A DNA stretch of 64,000 bases from JAFLCL01 sp964502175 (GCA_964502175.1 CAZCVE010000045.1:8720-72719); one strand, 5' to 3'. Numbered from the stretch's first letter, positions 53,913-63,716 are shown. The notes: generated by a model not told the origin, from the letters alone. Numbers and translations: made by a program.

Positions 53913-56900
53913 ATGACGTCCCAATCGAGAACGAGCGCGCTGCGTCGAGAGGCCGTCAGAGGTCGACTCGGAGTCCGAAGGACTTCGTCCTCCGCCGAGG
54001 GTGCCCCTGACTTCAGTCAGCGGGTCACCAGCCTCGCCGCCTTTGTCGCGCTCATTGTCCTGTGGCCTTCGAACACTCGCGCCCAAGACCGTGTCGTCGA
54101 AGCCGAGCTCGACGACATCGCCGCCGCGGCCATCGAAGACGAGCGCCCCACGAGCGGCGCGATCGCCGACGAGGTCGAGCAGCTCGAGACCCTCGACCCC
54201 GCTGCTCTCGACGACCCGGAGGTGGACCCCGAGACCGCCGAGCCCGTGTCGCTGCCTGGCGATCAACAAGCCTCCGCCGTGACGCCGCAGGCGATCTCTC
54301 TTCCCAACGCCGAAGGCTCGATCGAAGGCATGGGCGAGTCGTTCTCACCGGTGCTGTCGTCGGGGACTGCCACCTACAACGTCCCCATCGCGCTGCCCGC
54401 CGGCCGCGCTGGCGTCCAGCCCACGCTCGCGCTCGCGTACTCGTCCACAGGCGGCAACTCCGTGGTCGGCTTCGGCTGGGGCATGGAGGCGCCCTACATC
54501 TCGCGACAGACCGACCGCGGCCTGCCGCGCTACGTCGATGGTGCCAGTTGGACCGCAGAGGAAGACCGCTTCTTCTACAATGGGGGTCAAGAGCTCGTGC
54601 CTGTGTCGGCCACCGACGTGCTCGCCCTCGATGGGACCGTGGCTCCGCCGGACTATGGCTCTTGGCAGCAGTACCGCGCGCGCGTCGAAGGCGCGTTCAT
54701 GCGCTTCTATCGCGCTCCGGATGGTCGACGCTGGGCGGTGCAAGGCCCCGACGGCTCGCTGCTCGAGTTCGGCGAGGTCGCCAGCTCGCAGCTGCCGACC
54801 GACTTCGGCACCACGGACGGAGCGCTCGAGACCGAGCAGGGCAATGGCCGCGGGCGGATCTTCCGGTGGTTTCTGACCCGCATGAGCGACGTGCATGGCT
54901 CGACCGTCTACTACCGCTACTCGGAGACCCTGGGAACAGGCTCGGGAACGGTCGGTGTACCGGGGGATGGCAGTCGATACCTCATCGACATCCACTACGG
55001 ATCTCCCGCGGCGTGCGGCTTCGGTGGCAACACGGCCTCCGATGCACGCTCGCGACGCCATTGCACCCAGGCCCTCGCGGCGTACGGCCGACGCGTGCGC
55101 TTCTTCTACGAGAACCGTGCCGACGTGTTCACGTCCTACGTCGCCGGCTGGCGTGTCGCGCTCTCGCAGCGACTGACGCGCATCGCCATCACGAGCGCCG
55201 AGGCGGGCCCCGGTGCGACAGGGCGCTTCATGGTGCGCCGCTACCACCTCGGCTATGCGTCGAGCAGTGAGTCGTTCCACTCGCTGCTCTCTCGGGTCGA
55301 GGTCGAGGGCCGTCCCGACGGTGCGGACTCCAGTTCCCCCGCGCGCGTCGCGAGCCCGCTCGCCGTGCCCGAGAGCATGCTCGATGGGACCTTCGGCATC
55401 CTCGGTCCCACGCTCCCCGCACTCCGCTTCGGCTACAGCGAAGGGCTCGCCACGAGCTCTACCATCGATGGTTTCGGAGGCATCTCCGGCCTGACCATCC
55501 GCGCGCCCTCCTCACCACCTCATTCGGTCGATGAGGGGTTCGCCGATCTCTTCGACGTCAACAGCGATGGATTGCCCGACCTGTTGGTGACCGACCCCGC
55601 GCGCTACCGCACGCGCTCGGGTGGCCCGGCGTCCGGCGTGTTCTTCAATGGATTCTCTGGCACCGACACGCGGCCCGCGACGCGCGGCGCGTTCTCGGGC
55701 GCAGTGAGCATGCCCGTGCCGAGCAGCCTCGCGGCTACCCTCGATCTCTCGAACCTGAATGTCGTCCCGATGGACATCGACGGCGATGGCAGGAGCGACC
55801 TGCTCCACATGCCGCGCGTCGCGGAGTACGGCTACTTCCTCGTGTCACGCGACGCGGACACGGCGACGCCGTCGGTCTCGCCTGCGCAGCAAGGATGGCA
55901 GTTCAGCTACGTGCCAGTGGCTCTCGAGCGTGGCGTGACCGATCCGCGTCTCGATCTCGGTCGCGACGGCGCACACCTGCGCGCGTTCGACGTCAACAAC
56001 GATCACCTCGTCGATGTCGTGCGCACCACTGGCACCGTGATGCAGACGTGGCTCAACCTCGGCTGGCTGCCGAATGGCGATGGGCGCTTCGGCTCGGCAC
56101 GCTGGACCGGCTCGGCGTGGGTGTTGTCGACCGATCCCATCGAGTCGTGTCGGCTCGAGTCGGGAACGCCGCTCGACTTCGAAGATCCGGAGGCACGCCT
56201 CGCCGACATGAACGGCGATGGCGTTCAAGACCTCGTCCGCATCCGACGCGGCCGCGTCGTCTATTGGCCCGGTCGCGGCGAAGGCAGCTGGGGCGATGGT
56301 CCGCGCGCGTGCGCGCGAGGCGAGGGTGCTGATCGCTACCTGGAGATGACGAGCCCACCGGCCGAGATCAACGTCGAGCTCGACGGCGTCTACCTCGAAG
56401 ACGTGAACGAGGATGGCGCCGCGGACGTGGTGCAGGTTCGGTTCGACGCGATCGACGTGTGGTTCAACCGCGCTGGCCAGGGATTCACGTCGCGCGTGAT
56501 CGCGACTGGCACGCCGGCCCGTCCGGCATTCCTCGCCGGCCGCCTGCGGTTCGCGGACATGGACGGCTCTGGCACGACCGATGTGCTCTACGGCAACGCC
56601 AACGACTACCAGTGGGTCGACCTCATGGGCGGCAGAAAACCGCGCCTGTTGACATCGGTCGACAACGGCCTCGGCGCGCTGACCACCCTCGAGTACGGCT
56701 CGAGCGCGGAGGAGTACTTGCGCGATCTCCGGGATGGCGCCTCGTGCGGCTCGGGCAGTGCGAGTTCCCTCGCTTGCCGCGACAGGTTCACGTGGAGCCG
56801 TGTGGAGGCCGCTTGCGACACACGCATCGAGCGGCTCACCGGCGCATGCGTCCACCGCAGCGGTGGATCGCCTGTCGTCGCGCAGGTGGTCAAAGCTGTC

Positions 56901-59900
56901 TCCACCACGGACCGCCTGAACGTGCTCGGTCGAGAGGAGACGATCACTCGCTCGGAGTACGCGTTTCACGATGGTCACTACGAAGGCTTCGAGCAGGAGT
57001 TCCGCGGCTTCGGCGCGGCGGACGCGATCGCCGTCGCGACGGGCGAGTTCGACACGCACCCGACTGGAGTGACACGAAGCTACTTCGAGCAGGGCAGACG
57101 CCCGAGCACGATCTCCACCGACCGCCTCGCCGACAATCCCTACGAGTCGCTCAAGGCTCGCGTGTCGCGCACCGAGGCGTTCGATCCTCTGAGCGGTCGC
57201 ACGCTCTCGACAGGTCACACGACGCACACGGTCCGGCGTCTCGTGCGTGGCCTCGACGGTCGCAACATCTGGTTCGCGTACGCGAGCCGCACTGACGAGC
57301 TCCGCTACGACACCTCTCTCTTGGGCGGTGGCGGCGCCACACGCGAGTTCGAGGGCATTCGTTTCGAAGAGGTGAGCGGCGGCGCCATCCCCACCACGAG
57401 CACGCTCGCGCGCACGGACACCGTCACGGAGCGCTGGGCGGGGGTGGTCCATCTCGCGAGCCGCGTGGTCCGCATGGACAACTTCGGCCATCCGCTCGAG
57501 AGCGAGGCCCTGGGACGCGTGGGTGCCGACGAAGTCATCACCTCTCACGCCACTCCCGTTCTCTTGACCGGCAGCGATGGCCGCTGGCTCTGGCGCGACA
57601 GTGCCAGTCACGTGACCGGCAGTCTCTCGGGCCTCGTGCGCTTCGCCGAGACCGAGCGCGAGCACGACGAACTCGGCCGTCTCGTCCTCACGCGCACCTT
57701 CGCCCGATTGCCAGCCTCGCACCCCATGGGCTTCGAGTTTCTGAACGACTTCGGGTCAGGCCCCGGTCTCTCGCAGACCGACCAGAGCATCCTCGCGTCG
57801 AGCACGTTCGACGTGTGGGGCAACGCGACGCGCAGCTGCGGCGGCGCCGACTTGCGGAGCGCGCCGGACTCGTCGTGTCTTCGCTACGGCGAGGTGACCT
57901 ACGACGCGGCCTTCACGCAGTTCCCCGTGAGCGAGCGCGTCGCCGTCGCCGCGAGCGGAGACCCCGAGGAGCGGTTGCTCACCACCGCCGGAAACTGGGA
58001 CCAGGGTCTCGGTGTCTTGCTCCAAGTGTCGGACCCCAATGATTTCGAGACTGACGTCACCTACGACGGCTTTGGCCGCATCTCGACGGTGCGCCCGCCC
58101 GCGAGCGGCACCTGCGCTCGCGACGTGCCGGTGCAGTGGTTCGAGTACGCCCTCACCACCGCGCCCGGCGCGCAGCCCATCTCCGTCGTCACGGCGCACC
58201 AAGAGAACGCGTGCTCCGCCGTCGGCGCCGACGCCATCGTCACGCGCACCTACGTCGATGGCCTCGGTCGCGCGCGGGCCTCGCTCGCCTCCTCCGAGAA
58301 CACGGGCGAGTGGATCCAGAGCGGCATCACGATCCTCAACACCCGAGGCTCGGTGCGTCGCGCCTACCAGCCGGCGCGCGTGCCGAGCGGGACGCCTTCG
58401 ATCGGACGGGCGCTCCAGATCCCCGCGGTCCCCTTCGAGGAGGCGGGGTTCGATGCGTTCGATCGTCAGGTCGCGCGGTTCCCCGCCGTCGGTGGCCTCT
58501 ACTTCACGACGTACCATGCGCTCTCCACCGACGAGTGCGATCCTCTCGATCACGACCCGAGCTCGCCGCACTACCGCACTTGCACCACGAGCCGCACCGA
58601 CGGCCACGGGCGCGTCATCGATCAGGTGCTGAGGAATCGTCAGCCTGGGATCGCGAGCACGGAGTACTATCGCCTCTTCACGACGTACCGAGCGGACAAC
58701 GCCGTGCTCACCATCGAGCGAGCCCAGACGAGCAACGACACCACGCGCGAGAGCGCGACGGTGGTGGGCGATCGCACGGTTGGCCGCACGTTCACGTACG
58801 ACACGGCGGGCCGCCGCATCGGGACGACGGACCCGGACTCGGACTCACCGCTGCCGAGCCGCAACGCGCGGAACCGGACGTGGCGCTACCTGTTCAACCG
58901 CGTGGGGGATCTGGTCGCCGTGCGCGACCCTCGCGGGTGCGGGCAAGACTTCGTCTACGACCACGCCGCGCGCCTGGTCGCCGAGGACTACATCGCGTGC
59001 GGCGAGTCGAGCCGCGTCAACGAGAACAGCAGTCTCACACTCCCGACCGACGGCATCGGCCTGGATACGATCCCCGCGGGCGCCGACATCGATGTGCTCT
59101 ATTCGTTCGACGCGCTGCCGACATGGACGACCGCTGTGCCCGGCCGACCCTCGAGCGTGTACCGAGGCCGCCTCGCCGCGACGTCGGACCGCGGCCAGCG
59201 CTCGGCGATGGCCTACGACGACCGCGGGCAGGTGACTTGGTCTGCGCGGCAGATGGCGATTCTGCCGCTGGCGATCCCTCCCTTCGTGTCGAGCGTGAAT
59301 GGCCTTCCTCAGGTCACGGAGCTGAGCCCATCGTTCTGGACGCGCACGTACGACACGGCCGTGGGGCACACGTACACGCGCACTGCCAGCTACGATCACG
59401 GAGGCCGTCCGACAGCGATGACTCTCCCTCTCGACCCCGACTACGACGACGGCTCTGCTCCGCCGATTGGCGGCTCACTCGAGTACAACGCACGCGGCTT
59501 GCCGTCTCGCGTGAACCTCACGATCGGCAGTGCGAGCCGTCCGATCGTGGACGAGCTTGTCTACACACGGGATGGTCTCGTGGAGCGTGTGACCTACGGC
59601 GACGACCTGACGGGCAGCAGCGCATCGCGCACACCGACGGTGTCTTTCACCACGTACGACGACCGTCGTCGTCCGGTCCGCCTGCGCACGGAGCGCACCC
59701 CGAACGCTCATGGGGAGTTCGAGGAAGAGCGCCCGCTCGAGGATGTGAGTTCGCCACACGACCAGATGCTCGTCTGGGACTTGGCGGACAACCTGATTGC
59801 CATCGAGGACCTTCGCGACCCGACGGAGTGGCCCGATGGCTTCCGGCCTCAGTCGGTCGCGGTCACGCACGACTCGCTCTACCGCGTGGCCGGCGCCGAG

Positions 59901-61958
59901 TACGAGTACACGGACGACAGCGGCGGTCGCACGCCGAGCGACGCGAGCAGCGACTGGCGTGCAGAGATGGAAGCGGGCCGCGCGAACGACCCGATGCGCA
60001 CCGCGCCCGCACCCTCGGTGAGCGACACGCCCGAGACACGCGTGGCGAGCATGCAGTGGGAGCACGACTGGCTCGGCAACATGCAGAGCTGGGACGACGA
60101 CGCGGCGGTGTTCTACGAGCGTTCGATCGGCGACATCGTGAACGGAGCCGACATCGCCTCCACTTCAACGTTGCCAGTCCGCACGGGCGCCCTCTACGTC
60201 GCCTCGAACCTGCCTGAGACCCCATCGACCGCCGACGACGGTGGCTGGGTGGAGGTCCGCTACGGCGAAGACGGCAATGCTCTCTCGGTGACGGTCCACG
60301 GCCAGTGCGGCGACCCCGTCGTCAACGGCCTCCCGGCCGACTGCCGCTCTTCGGGCTCGAGCGATCCGGCGCGAGCGATCGCGCTCAGTTGCGCGTACTC
60401 GTGCCGAGTGGAGCAGCAGTACACGTACGCGTGGGACGAGGTGAACCGCATCCACCACGCCCGCCGTCTCGACCGAGATCGCAGCGCGGGCCCTGCGAAC
60501 TGGGAGCTGGCGGTGGAGCAGCGCTACCTCTACGACGCGAGCAACCAACGCACGGCGAAGACGACGACGTTCCGCGGCGCTGAGTCGGGCACCGAGCGCA
60601 CAGCGCTCTACGTCTACCCCGGAGACTTCGAGCGCCGCGGCCTCATCACGAACACGAGCGGCAGCAGCTACGAGGCGGTCTCGGGAGACACCGAGACGCA
60701 GTACGGAGTAGGCGGCGCCCGCATCGTGTGGAGGACTGGCGCCCGCGACGATGGCCTCGACCGCGACCAGCGCATCACGATCTCGCTGACGGACCTCATC
60801 CAGTCGACGACGGCCGTCATCGACCTGGCGACGGGCGAACTCGTCGAGGCCGGCAGCTACTACGCGAACGGCGCGAGAGAGACGTACCGGAGCAACGAGA
60901 GCGAAACGGTGACGCCGGAGCCGATGGGGTTCACGGGGAAGGAGGCCGACGAGGAGGTCGGACTGACCTACTTCGGGCATCGGTATCTGATGGCGCATCT
61001 GGGGAGGTGGGCGAGTCCGGACCCGCTGCAGACGCATGCGGTGGGGGGCGGGGAGGCAGTGAACGGTTTTCACTACGTGAGCGGGAGTTTGCTTGCAACC
61101 CGAGATCCGACCGGACTGTCAGCGGGAATAACAGGGTCGACGGCTGACCAGACGCGCAGGACGGACGGAACACCAGGTCGAGCGACAGTTCAGACTTCAA
61201 ATCGCGAGGCGATCCAGATAGGAACACAGGATTTCATGGATCAGTTCTCTCGAGGCGAGGCCGCCTTGTTTCGCGTCGACAGTCGGTCCGGCGAAATCAC
61301 GCTCGCGGCCGATTTTGACTCTCGTTACGCTGCGCTTGGCGGGCGCTCGGGCGCGCGCGAAGTCGTGAACACATGGGTGGACGCCATTCGTTCGGCGGAC
61401 CGTTTCGAGTTTGTTCCTGTTCCAATGGCGGAGAGGCCGGTAGCAGACAGTTCCGGGTTCTGGCAGGTTCGGACAACAACGGGAACGTCGGTCCTCGGTC
61501 GCCTGGGAGAACAGCAGACGGGCTCCTTCGTGGGGGGGTTCACAGCGACCAGCGAAGAGGCACACCGCGCCGCCTGCAACCTGCGGGGCTGCGGCGCGAG
61601 TCCGGATGGGCATCGGTTGCCGCGCGCAGTTTTCGACATTGCAATTCCCAGCAGTGGTCGCTCGCGGGTGCATGTGATCGTGTATATGACTGGCCGCACG
61701 CATGGCACTAGCGCCGGCGCCGTGCGTAGCCGCGCGCAAGTCGCCAGCAACATTCACCACGAGTTGGTTGAACACGCTCTGCCGGCGTCCCGTGGTCAAC
61801 TCTGGATGCACAACGCAGCGCCTGCTTCAGGCGCGCCGATGGTTGGCGGAGGAAGTTCTACACAGCGCCTACCCGCGGAGACGCGGACCGATCGCGATGT
61901 GCGAGTGCAGGCCGAGGCGCAGGAGCGGATTCTCGCAAGGACAAGGAGGCGACGTTGA
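53913..61958 (+). CDS. SpvB / FG-GAP / TcdB-mid / RHS-repeat toxin-like protein
   Basis: 2681 residues. Start ATG 53913 (ATG 53880 would overlap the preceding gene by 26 bases). A signal-like segment is at about 38-59 (LAAFVALIVLWPSNTRAQ). The SpvB-type domain starts near 139 (SGTATYNVPIALPAG, GGNSVVGFGWGMEAPYI). Six calcium-loop FG-GAP repeats follow between 545 and 885 (DVNSDGLPD, DIDGDGRSD, DVNNDHLVD, DMNGDGVQD, DVNEDGAAD, DMDGSGTTD). A TcdB-mid-type region is near 905-1060 (GLGALTTLEYGSSAEEYL). RHS/YD repeats run to the RHS core FTGKEADEEVGLTYFGHRYL and GRWASPDPL (2339-2371). The last 310 residues are a tip of unknown family. Such proteins form a hollow shell that carries a C-terminal effector. 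Unlike Tc toxins it has its own export signal. Confidence 0.85.
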   Translation: MTSQSRTSALRREAVRGRLGVRRTSSSAEGAPDFSQRVTSLAAFVALIVLWPSNTRAQDRVVEAELDDIAAAAIEDERPTSGAIADEVEQLETLDPAALDDPEVDPETAEPVSLPGDQQASAVTPQAISLPNAEGSIEGMGESFSPVLSSGTATYNVPIALPAGRAGVQPTLALAYSSTGGNSVVGFGWGMEAPYISRQTDRGLPRYVDGASWTAEEDRFFYNGGQELVPVSATDVLALDGTVAPPDYGSWQQYRARVEGAFMRFYRAPDGRRWAVQGPDGSLLEFGEVASSQLPTDFGTTDGALETEQGNGRGRIFRWFLTRMSDVHGSTVYYRYSETLGTGSGTVGVPGDGSRYLIDIHYGSPAACGFGGNTASDARSRRHCTQALAAYGRRVRFFYENRADVFTSYVAGWRVALSQRLTRIAITSAEAGPGATGRFMVRRYHLGYASSSESFHSLLSRVEVEGRPDGADSSSPARVASPLAVPESMLDGTFGILGPTLPALRFGYSEGLATSSTIDGFGGISGLTIRAPSSPPHSVDEGFADLFDVNSDGLPDLLVTDPARYRTRSGGPASGVFFNGFSGTDTRPATRGAFSGAVSMPVPSSLAATLDLSNLNVVPMDIDGDGRSDLLHMPRVAEYGYFLVSRDADTATPSVSPAQQGWQFSYVPVALERGVTDPRLDLGRDGAHLRAFDVNNDHLVDVVRTTGTVMQTWLNLGWLPNGDGRFGSARWTGSAWVLSTDPIESCRLESGTPLDFEDPEARLADMNGDGVQDLVRIRRGRVVYWPGRGEGSWGDGPRACARGEGADRYLEMTSPPAEINVELDGVYLEDVNEDGAADVVQVRFDAIDVWFNRAGQGFTSRVIATGTPARPAFLAGRLRFADMDGSGTTDVLYGNANDYQWVDLMGGRKPRLLTSVDNGLGALTTLEYGSSAEEYLRDLRDGASCGSGSASSLACRDRFTWSRVEAACDTRIERLTGACVHRSGGSPVVAQVVKAVSTTDRLNVLGREETITRSEYAFHDGHYEGFEQEFRGFGAADAIAVATGEFDTHPTGVTRSYFEQGRRPSTISTDRLADNPYESLKARVSRTEAFDPLSGRTLSTGHTTHTVRRLVRGLDGRNIWFAYASRTDELRYDTSLLGGGGATREFEGIRFEEVSGGAIPTTSTLARTDTVTERWAGVVHLASRVVRMDNFGHPLESEALGRVGADEVITSHATPVLLTGSDGRWLWRDSASHVTGSLSGLVRFAETEREHDELGRLVLTRTFARLPASHPMGFEFLNDFGSGPGLSQTDQSILASSTFDVWGNATRSCGGADLRSAPDSSCLRYGEVTYDAAFTQFPVSERVAVAASGDPEERLLTTAGNWDQGLGVLLQVSDPNDFETDVTYDGFGRISTVRPPASGTCARDVPVQWFEYALTTAPGAQPISVVTAHQENACSAVGADAIVTRTYVDGLGRARASLASSENTGEWIQSGITILNTRGSVRRAYQPARVPSGTPSIGRALQIPAVPFEEAGFDAFDRQVARFPAVGGLYFTTYHALSTDECDPLDHDPSSPHYRTCTTSRTDGHGRVIDQVLRNRQPGIASTEYYRLFTTYRADNAVLTIERAQTSNDTTRESATVVGDRTVGRTFTYDTAGRRIGTTDPDSDSPLPSRNARNRTWRYLFNRVGDLVAVRDPRGCGQDFVYDHAARLVAEDYIACGESSRVNENSSLTLPTDGIGLDTIPAGADIDVLYSFDALPTWTTAVPGRPSSVYRGRLAATSDRGQRSAMAYDDRGQVTWSARQMAILPLAIPPFVSSVNGLPQVTELSPSFWTRTYDTAVGHTYTRTASYDHGGRPTAMTLPLDPDYDDGSAPPIGGSLEYNARGLPSRVNLTIGSASRPIVDELVYTRDGLVERVTYGDDLTGSSASRTPTVSFTTYDDRRRPVRLRTERTPNAHGEFEEERPLEDVSSPHDQMLVWDLADNLIAIEDLRDPTEWPDGFRPQSVAVTHDSLYRVAGAEYEYTDDSGGRTPSDASSDWRAEMEAGRANDPMRTAPAPSVSDTPETRVASMQWEHDWLGNMQSWDDDAAVFYERSIGDIVNGADIASTSTLPVRTGALYVASNLPETPSTADDGGWVEVRYGEDGNALSVTVHGQCGDPVVNGLPADCRSSGSSDPARAIALSCAYSCRVEQQYTYAWDEVNRIHHARRLDRDRSAGPANWELAVEQRYLYDASNQRTAKTTTFRGAESGTERTALYVYPGDFERRGLITNTSGSSYEAVSGDTETQYGVGGARIVWRTGARDDGLDRDQRITISLTDLIQSTTAVIDLATGELVEAGSYYANGARETYRSNESETVTPEPMGFTGKEADEEVGLTYFGHRYLMAHLGRWASPDPLQTHAVGGGEAVNGFHYVSGSLLATRDPTGLSAGITGSTADQTRRTDGTPGRATVQTSNREAIQIGTQDFMDQFSRGEAALFRVDSRSGEITLAADFDSRYAALGGRSGAREVVNTWVDAIRSADRFEFVPVPMAERPVADSSGFWQVRTTTGTSVLGRLGEQQTGSFVGGFTATSEEAHRAACNLRGCGASPDGHRLPRAVFDIAIPSSGRSRVHVIVYMTGRTHGTSAGAVRSRAQVASNIHHELVEHALPASRGQLWMHNAAPASGAPMVGGGSSTQRLPAETRTDRDVRVQAEAQERILARTRRRR

Positions 61959-62941
61959 AATGCAGCCACTACTGTCTGGCGATAATGGCGTTCGGCTGTG
62001 GGTGCCCTGAACAAGCGCCCTTGGCGGAGCGCGGGATCGCGGCAGAGTGCGCTCCGCTGTCTCTCGCGCTGATCGAGCCCGGAGTCAACGATGTGTTGAC
62101 GTTCGCGGGCGCGCGGGATATCGCGGCTGCCGGCTGGACGTGGTGTGCTGTGTCCGCCAATGGCGATCTAGAGTGTCAGGAGCCGCAATCTCCTGTGAAC
62201 CCGGCGCGTTTTTTTCGCACGACTGGCGGAGCCGTTCGATCCGTGTCCATGAGTGGTCGAACCGTTTGCGCGACGCATGCCGACGGTTGTGCGCGATGTT
62301 GGCAGCTCGACGAACGACGCCATGGCGTCGAGTTGCTGCGCGTGTCGGCCGGGTTCGTGCAAGCTACTCCCGACTTGGCGTTCTGCTTCGCGAATGCGTC
62401 GAACGTCATTTGTCAGTGTGAGGTGGAGGAAGGCTGTCCGGCATTCTCTGGGGACCATGGTCGTGTGGTTGCACTGGAGTCCGCTGGAGAGAGGGTGTGC
62501 GTGCTGTGGGACCGCGGGCACCTGGAGTGTGCAGGCGGCGACGACATCTGGGGGCCACCCCTCGTTGCTGCTGGTGTCGACCGTCTGTGGTCGGGGCCTG
62601 CCGCCATCTGCGTACGAGAGGAATCGAGGACCAGTTGTTGGGGTCGGGCATTCTGGGAAGCCGGAGATGAGATTCGCCTAGACCCGGTTCATGTTCCTCA
62701 GCTTGACGGACTGTCCGAACTATGGGTGGGTGACGGTCGCGTGTGTGCATTGCGCGAACGAAGACTCGCCTGCTTCGAGTACCTTAGCGAGGAACGGACA
62801 TGGCGCGAGGTTTCAACACCCGTGGTTCCCCTACCTGACGGCCCGGTTGTTGGCGCTTCCGGCAGCGAGAACACGATCGTGACGCTGCCTCGCTTTGCCA
62901 TGTGTATGGGAGGGTGTGGGTACGGTGTGCGCGTCCCGTGA
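61955..62941 (+). CDS. RCC1-like propeller protein, candidate immunity or partner
   Basis: 328 residues from a TTG that overlaps the RHS stop (TTGA). MKCSHYCLAIMAFGC may be a short lipoprotein signal, although not a standard lipobox. The mature part has five or six repeats of an RCC1/BLIP-II-like blade, each with a Cys pair: WCAVSANGDLECQ, VCATHADGCARCW, VCVLWDRGHLECAG, AICVREESRTSCWG, VCALRERRLACFEY. RCC1 propellers bind proteins; BLIP-II inhibits beta-lactamase with such a fold. An RCC1 lipoprotein encoded right after an RHS tip could be an immunity protein that blocks the tip, or a surface receptor. G+C is lower here (38 and 39 of 60 in two sampled lines). The start codon is uncertain. Confidence 0.65.
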   Translation: MKCSHYCLAIMAFGCGCPEQAPLAERGIAAECAPLSLALIEPGVNDVLTFAGARDIAAAGWTWCAVSANGDLECQEPQSPVNPARFFRTTGGAVRSVSMSGRTVCATHADGCARCWQLDERRHGVELLRVSAGFVQATPDLAFCFANASNVICQCEVEEGCPAFSGDHGRVVALESAGERVCVLWDRGHLECAGGDDIWGPPLVAAGVDRLWSGPAAICVREESRTSCWGRAFWEAGDEIRLDPVHVPQLDGLSELWVGDGRVCALRERRLACFEYLSEERTWREVSTPVVPLPDGPVVGASGSENTIVTLPRFAMCMGGCGYGVRVP

Positions 62942-62943
62942 AC

Positions 62944-63103
62944 GCGCAGCGCCAATTTGCTCGAAGGCGCAGCGCCAATTTGCTCAGGAAGGCGCAGCGG
63001 GAAGGCGCAGCGCCAATTTGCTCGAAGGCGCAGCGCGAAGGCGCAGCGCCAAATTGCTCAGAGAACAATTTGCAGGGGAAAGGGCGGTGCTTGTTTCTGC
63101 AAG
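62944..63103. repeat. REP-like tandem array 1
   Basis: Four full and two shortened copies of a 23-base unit with core GGCGCAGCGCCAATTTGCTC. The core carries a small palindrome, ggcgcagcgcc. The last copy continues into a 45-base tail (agaacaatttgc, ggggaaag, cttgtttctgcaag) that is repeated after array 2. Confidence 0.85.
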
Positions 63104-63314
63104 CGGTTCCGGATGGCTGGCATGTCCACGGGCCCTGCGACGGCGTTGGAGGACCGGAAATCCGGGTCCGTCGTCACAAGCACGTCTATCCCGCTCGACC
63201 TCACGGTCGGCGGGCACACGTTCGCCGTCGGAGTCCCGACTGCGAGGTTCACGGGATCGTGTCGAGTCGCTACGACTCGACGAAGGCGTACATGATGCGC
63301 GGCGGATAGGTGCC
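63104..63314. other. no clear gene; remnant of unknown coding sequence on the minus strand
   Basis: Between the two arrays. On the minus strand a frame of 64 residues (63058-63252) reads VGTPTANVCPPTVRSSGIDV and then enters the repeat tail with GPVDMPAIRNRLQKQ, very like the end of the transposase fragment (GPLDVPVARNNLQKQ). This suggests insertion of the same short element into two different sequences. A perfect 9-base-pair hairpin (gtcgagtcg/cgactcgac) is at 63261-63281. Confidence 0.5.
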
Positions 63315-63432
63315 TGAAGGCGCAGCGCCAATGTGCTCATGCCTGAAGGCGCAGCGCCAATGTGCTTGAAGGCGCAGCGCCAATGTGCTCAGAGACCAAT
63401 TTGCGGGGGAAAGAATGGTCCTTGTTTCTGCA
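63315..63432. repeat. REP-like tandem array 2
   Basis: Three copies of the unit in a variant with aatgtgctc in place of aatttgctc, followed by the same 45-base tail as array 1 (agagaccaatttgc, ggggaaag, cttgtttctgcaag). The tail is about 85% identical between the two arrays by eye. Confidence 0.85.
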
Positions 63433-63640
63433 AGTTGTTGCGGGCGACGGGCACGTCCAAGGGGCCCATGAAGACGAAGGCGATCAGCTCCACGTCGTAG
63501 AGCTCCTGCATCTTCGCGAGGAAGAGCATCACGAGCGTGTAGACCTCCTCCGTAGGCGCGAGCAGGAACTGGTCGTCGACGCACTTGGAGCCGAGCTTCC
63601 ACAGGCGAACGCCGCGTGGGTGGTATCGAGGGTTGCTCAT
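63389..63640 (-). pseudogene. truncated REP-associated (Y1-type) transposase remnant
   Basis: From the ATG at 63640 the minus strand reads MSNPRYHPRGVRLWKLGSKC, then DDQFLLAPTEEVYTLVMLFL and YDVELIAFVFM, which resembles the first 55 residues of REP-associated tyrosine transposases. At the point where the family has the metal-binding SNHxH motif, the frame changes into GPLDVPVARNNLQKQ, i.e. the repeat tail, and ends in the array. The histidines and the catalytic tyrosine are missing, so the gene is broken. The call is by pattern only. Confidence 0.5.
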
Positions 63641-63716
63641 GGTGAGCACCCCCATGCACGAACCGTCCGGGTTCCAAGCGTGCGAAACGTGGAGAATTCG
63701 AGCGAGATCTGGCGGA

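Noticed and set aside
61736..61800. HHELVEH in the RHS tip as a zinc-protease site
   Set aside because: Spacing is HExxxH, not HExxH, and no third ligand is visible; kept only as a note for the tip.
62944..63432. Possible CRISPR array
   Set aside because: Units are directly adjacent or separated by a few bases, with no spacers of uniform size and no cas genes.
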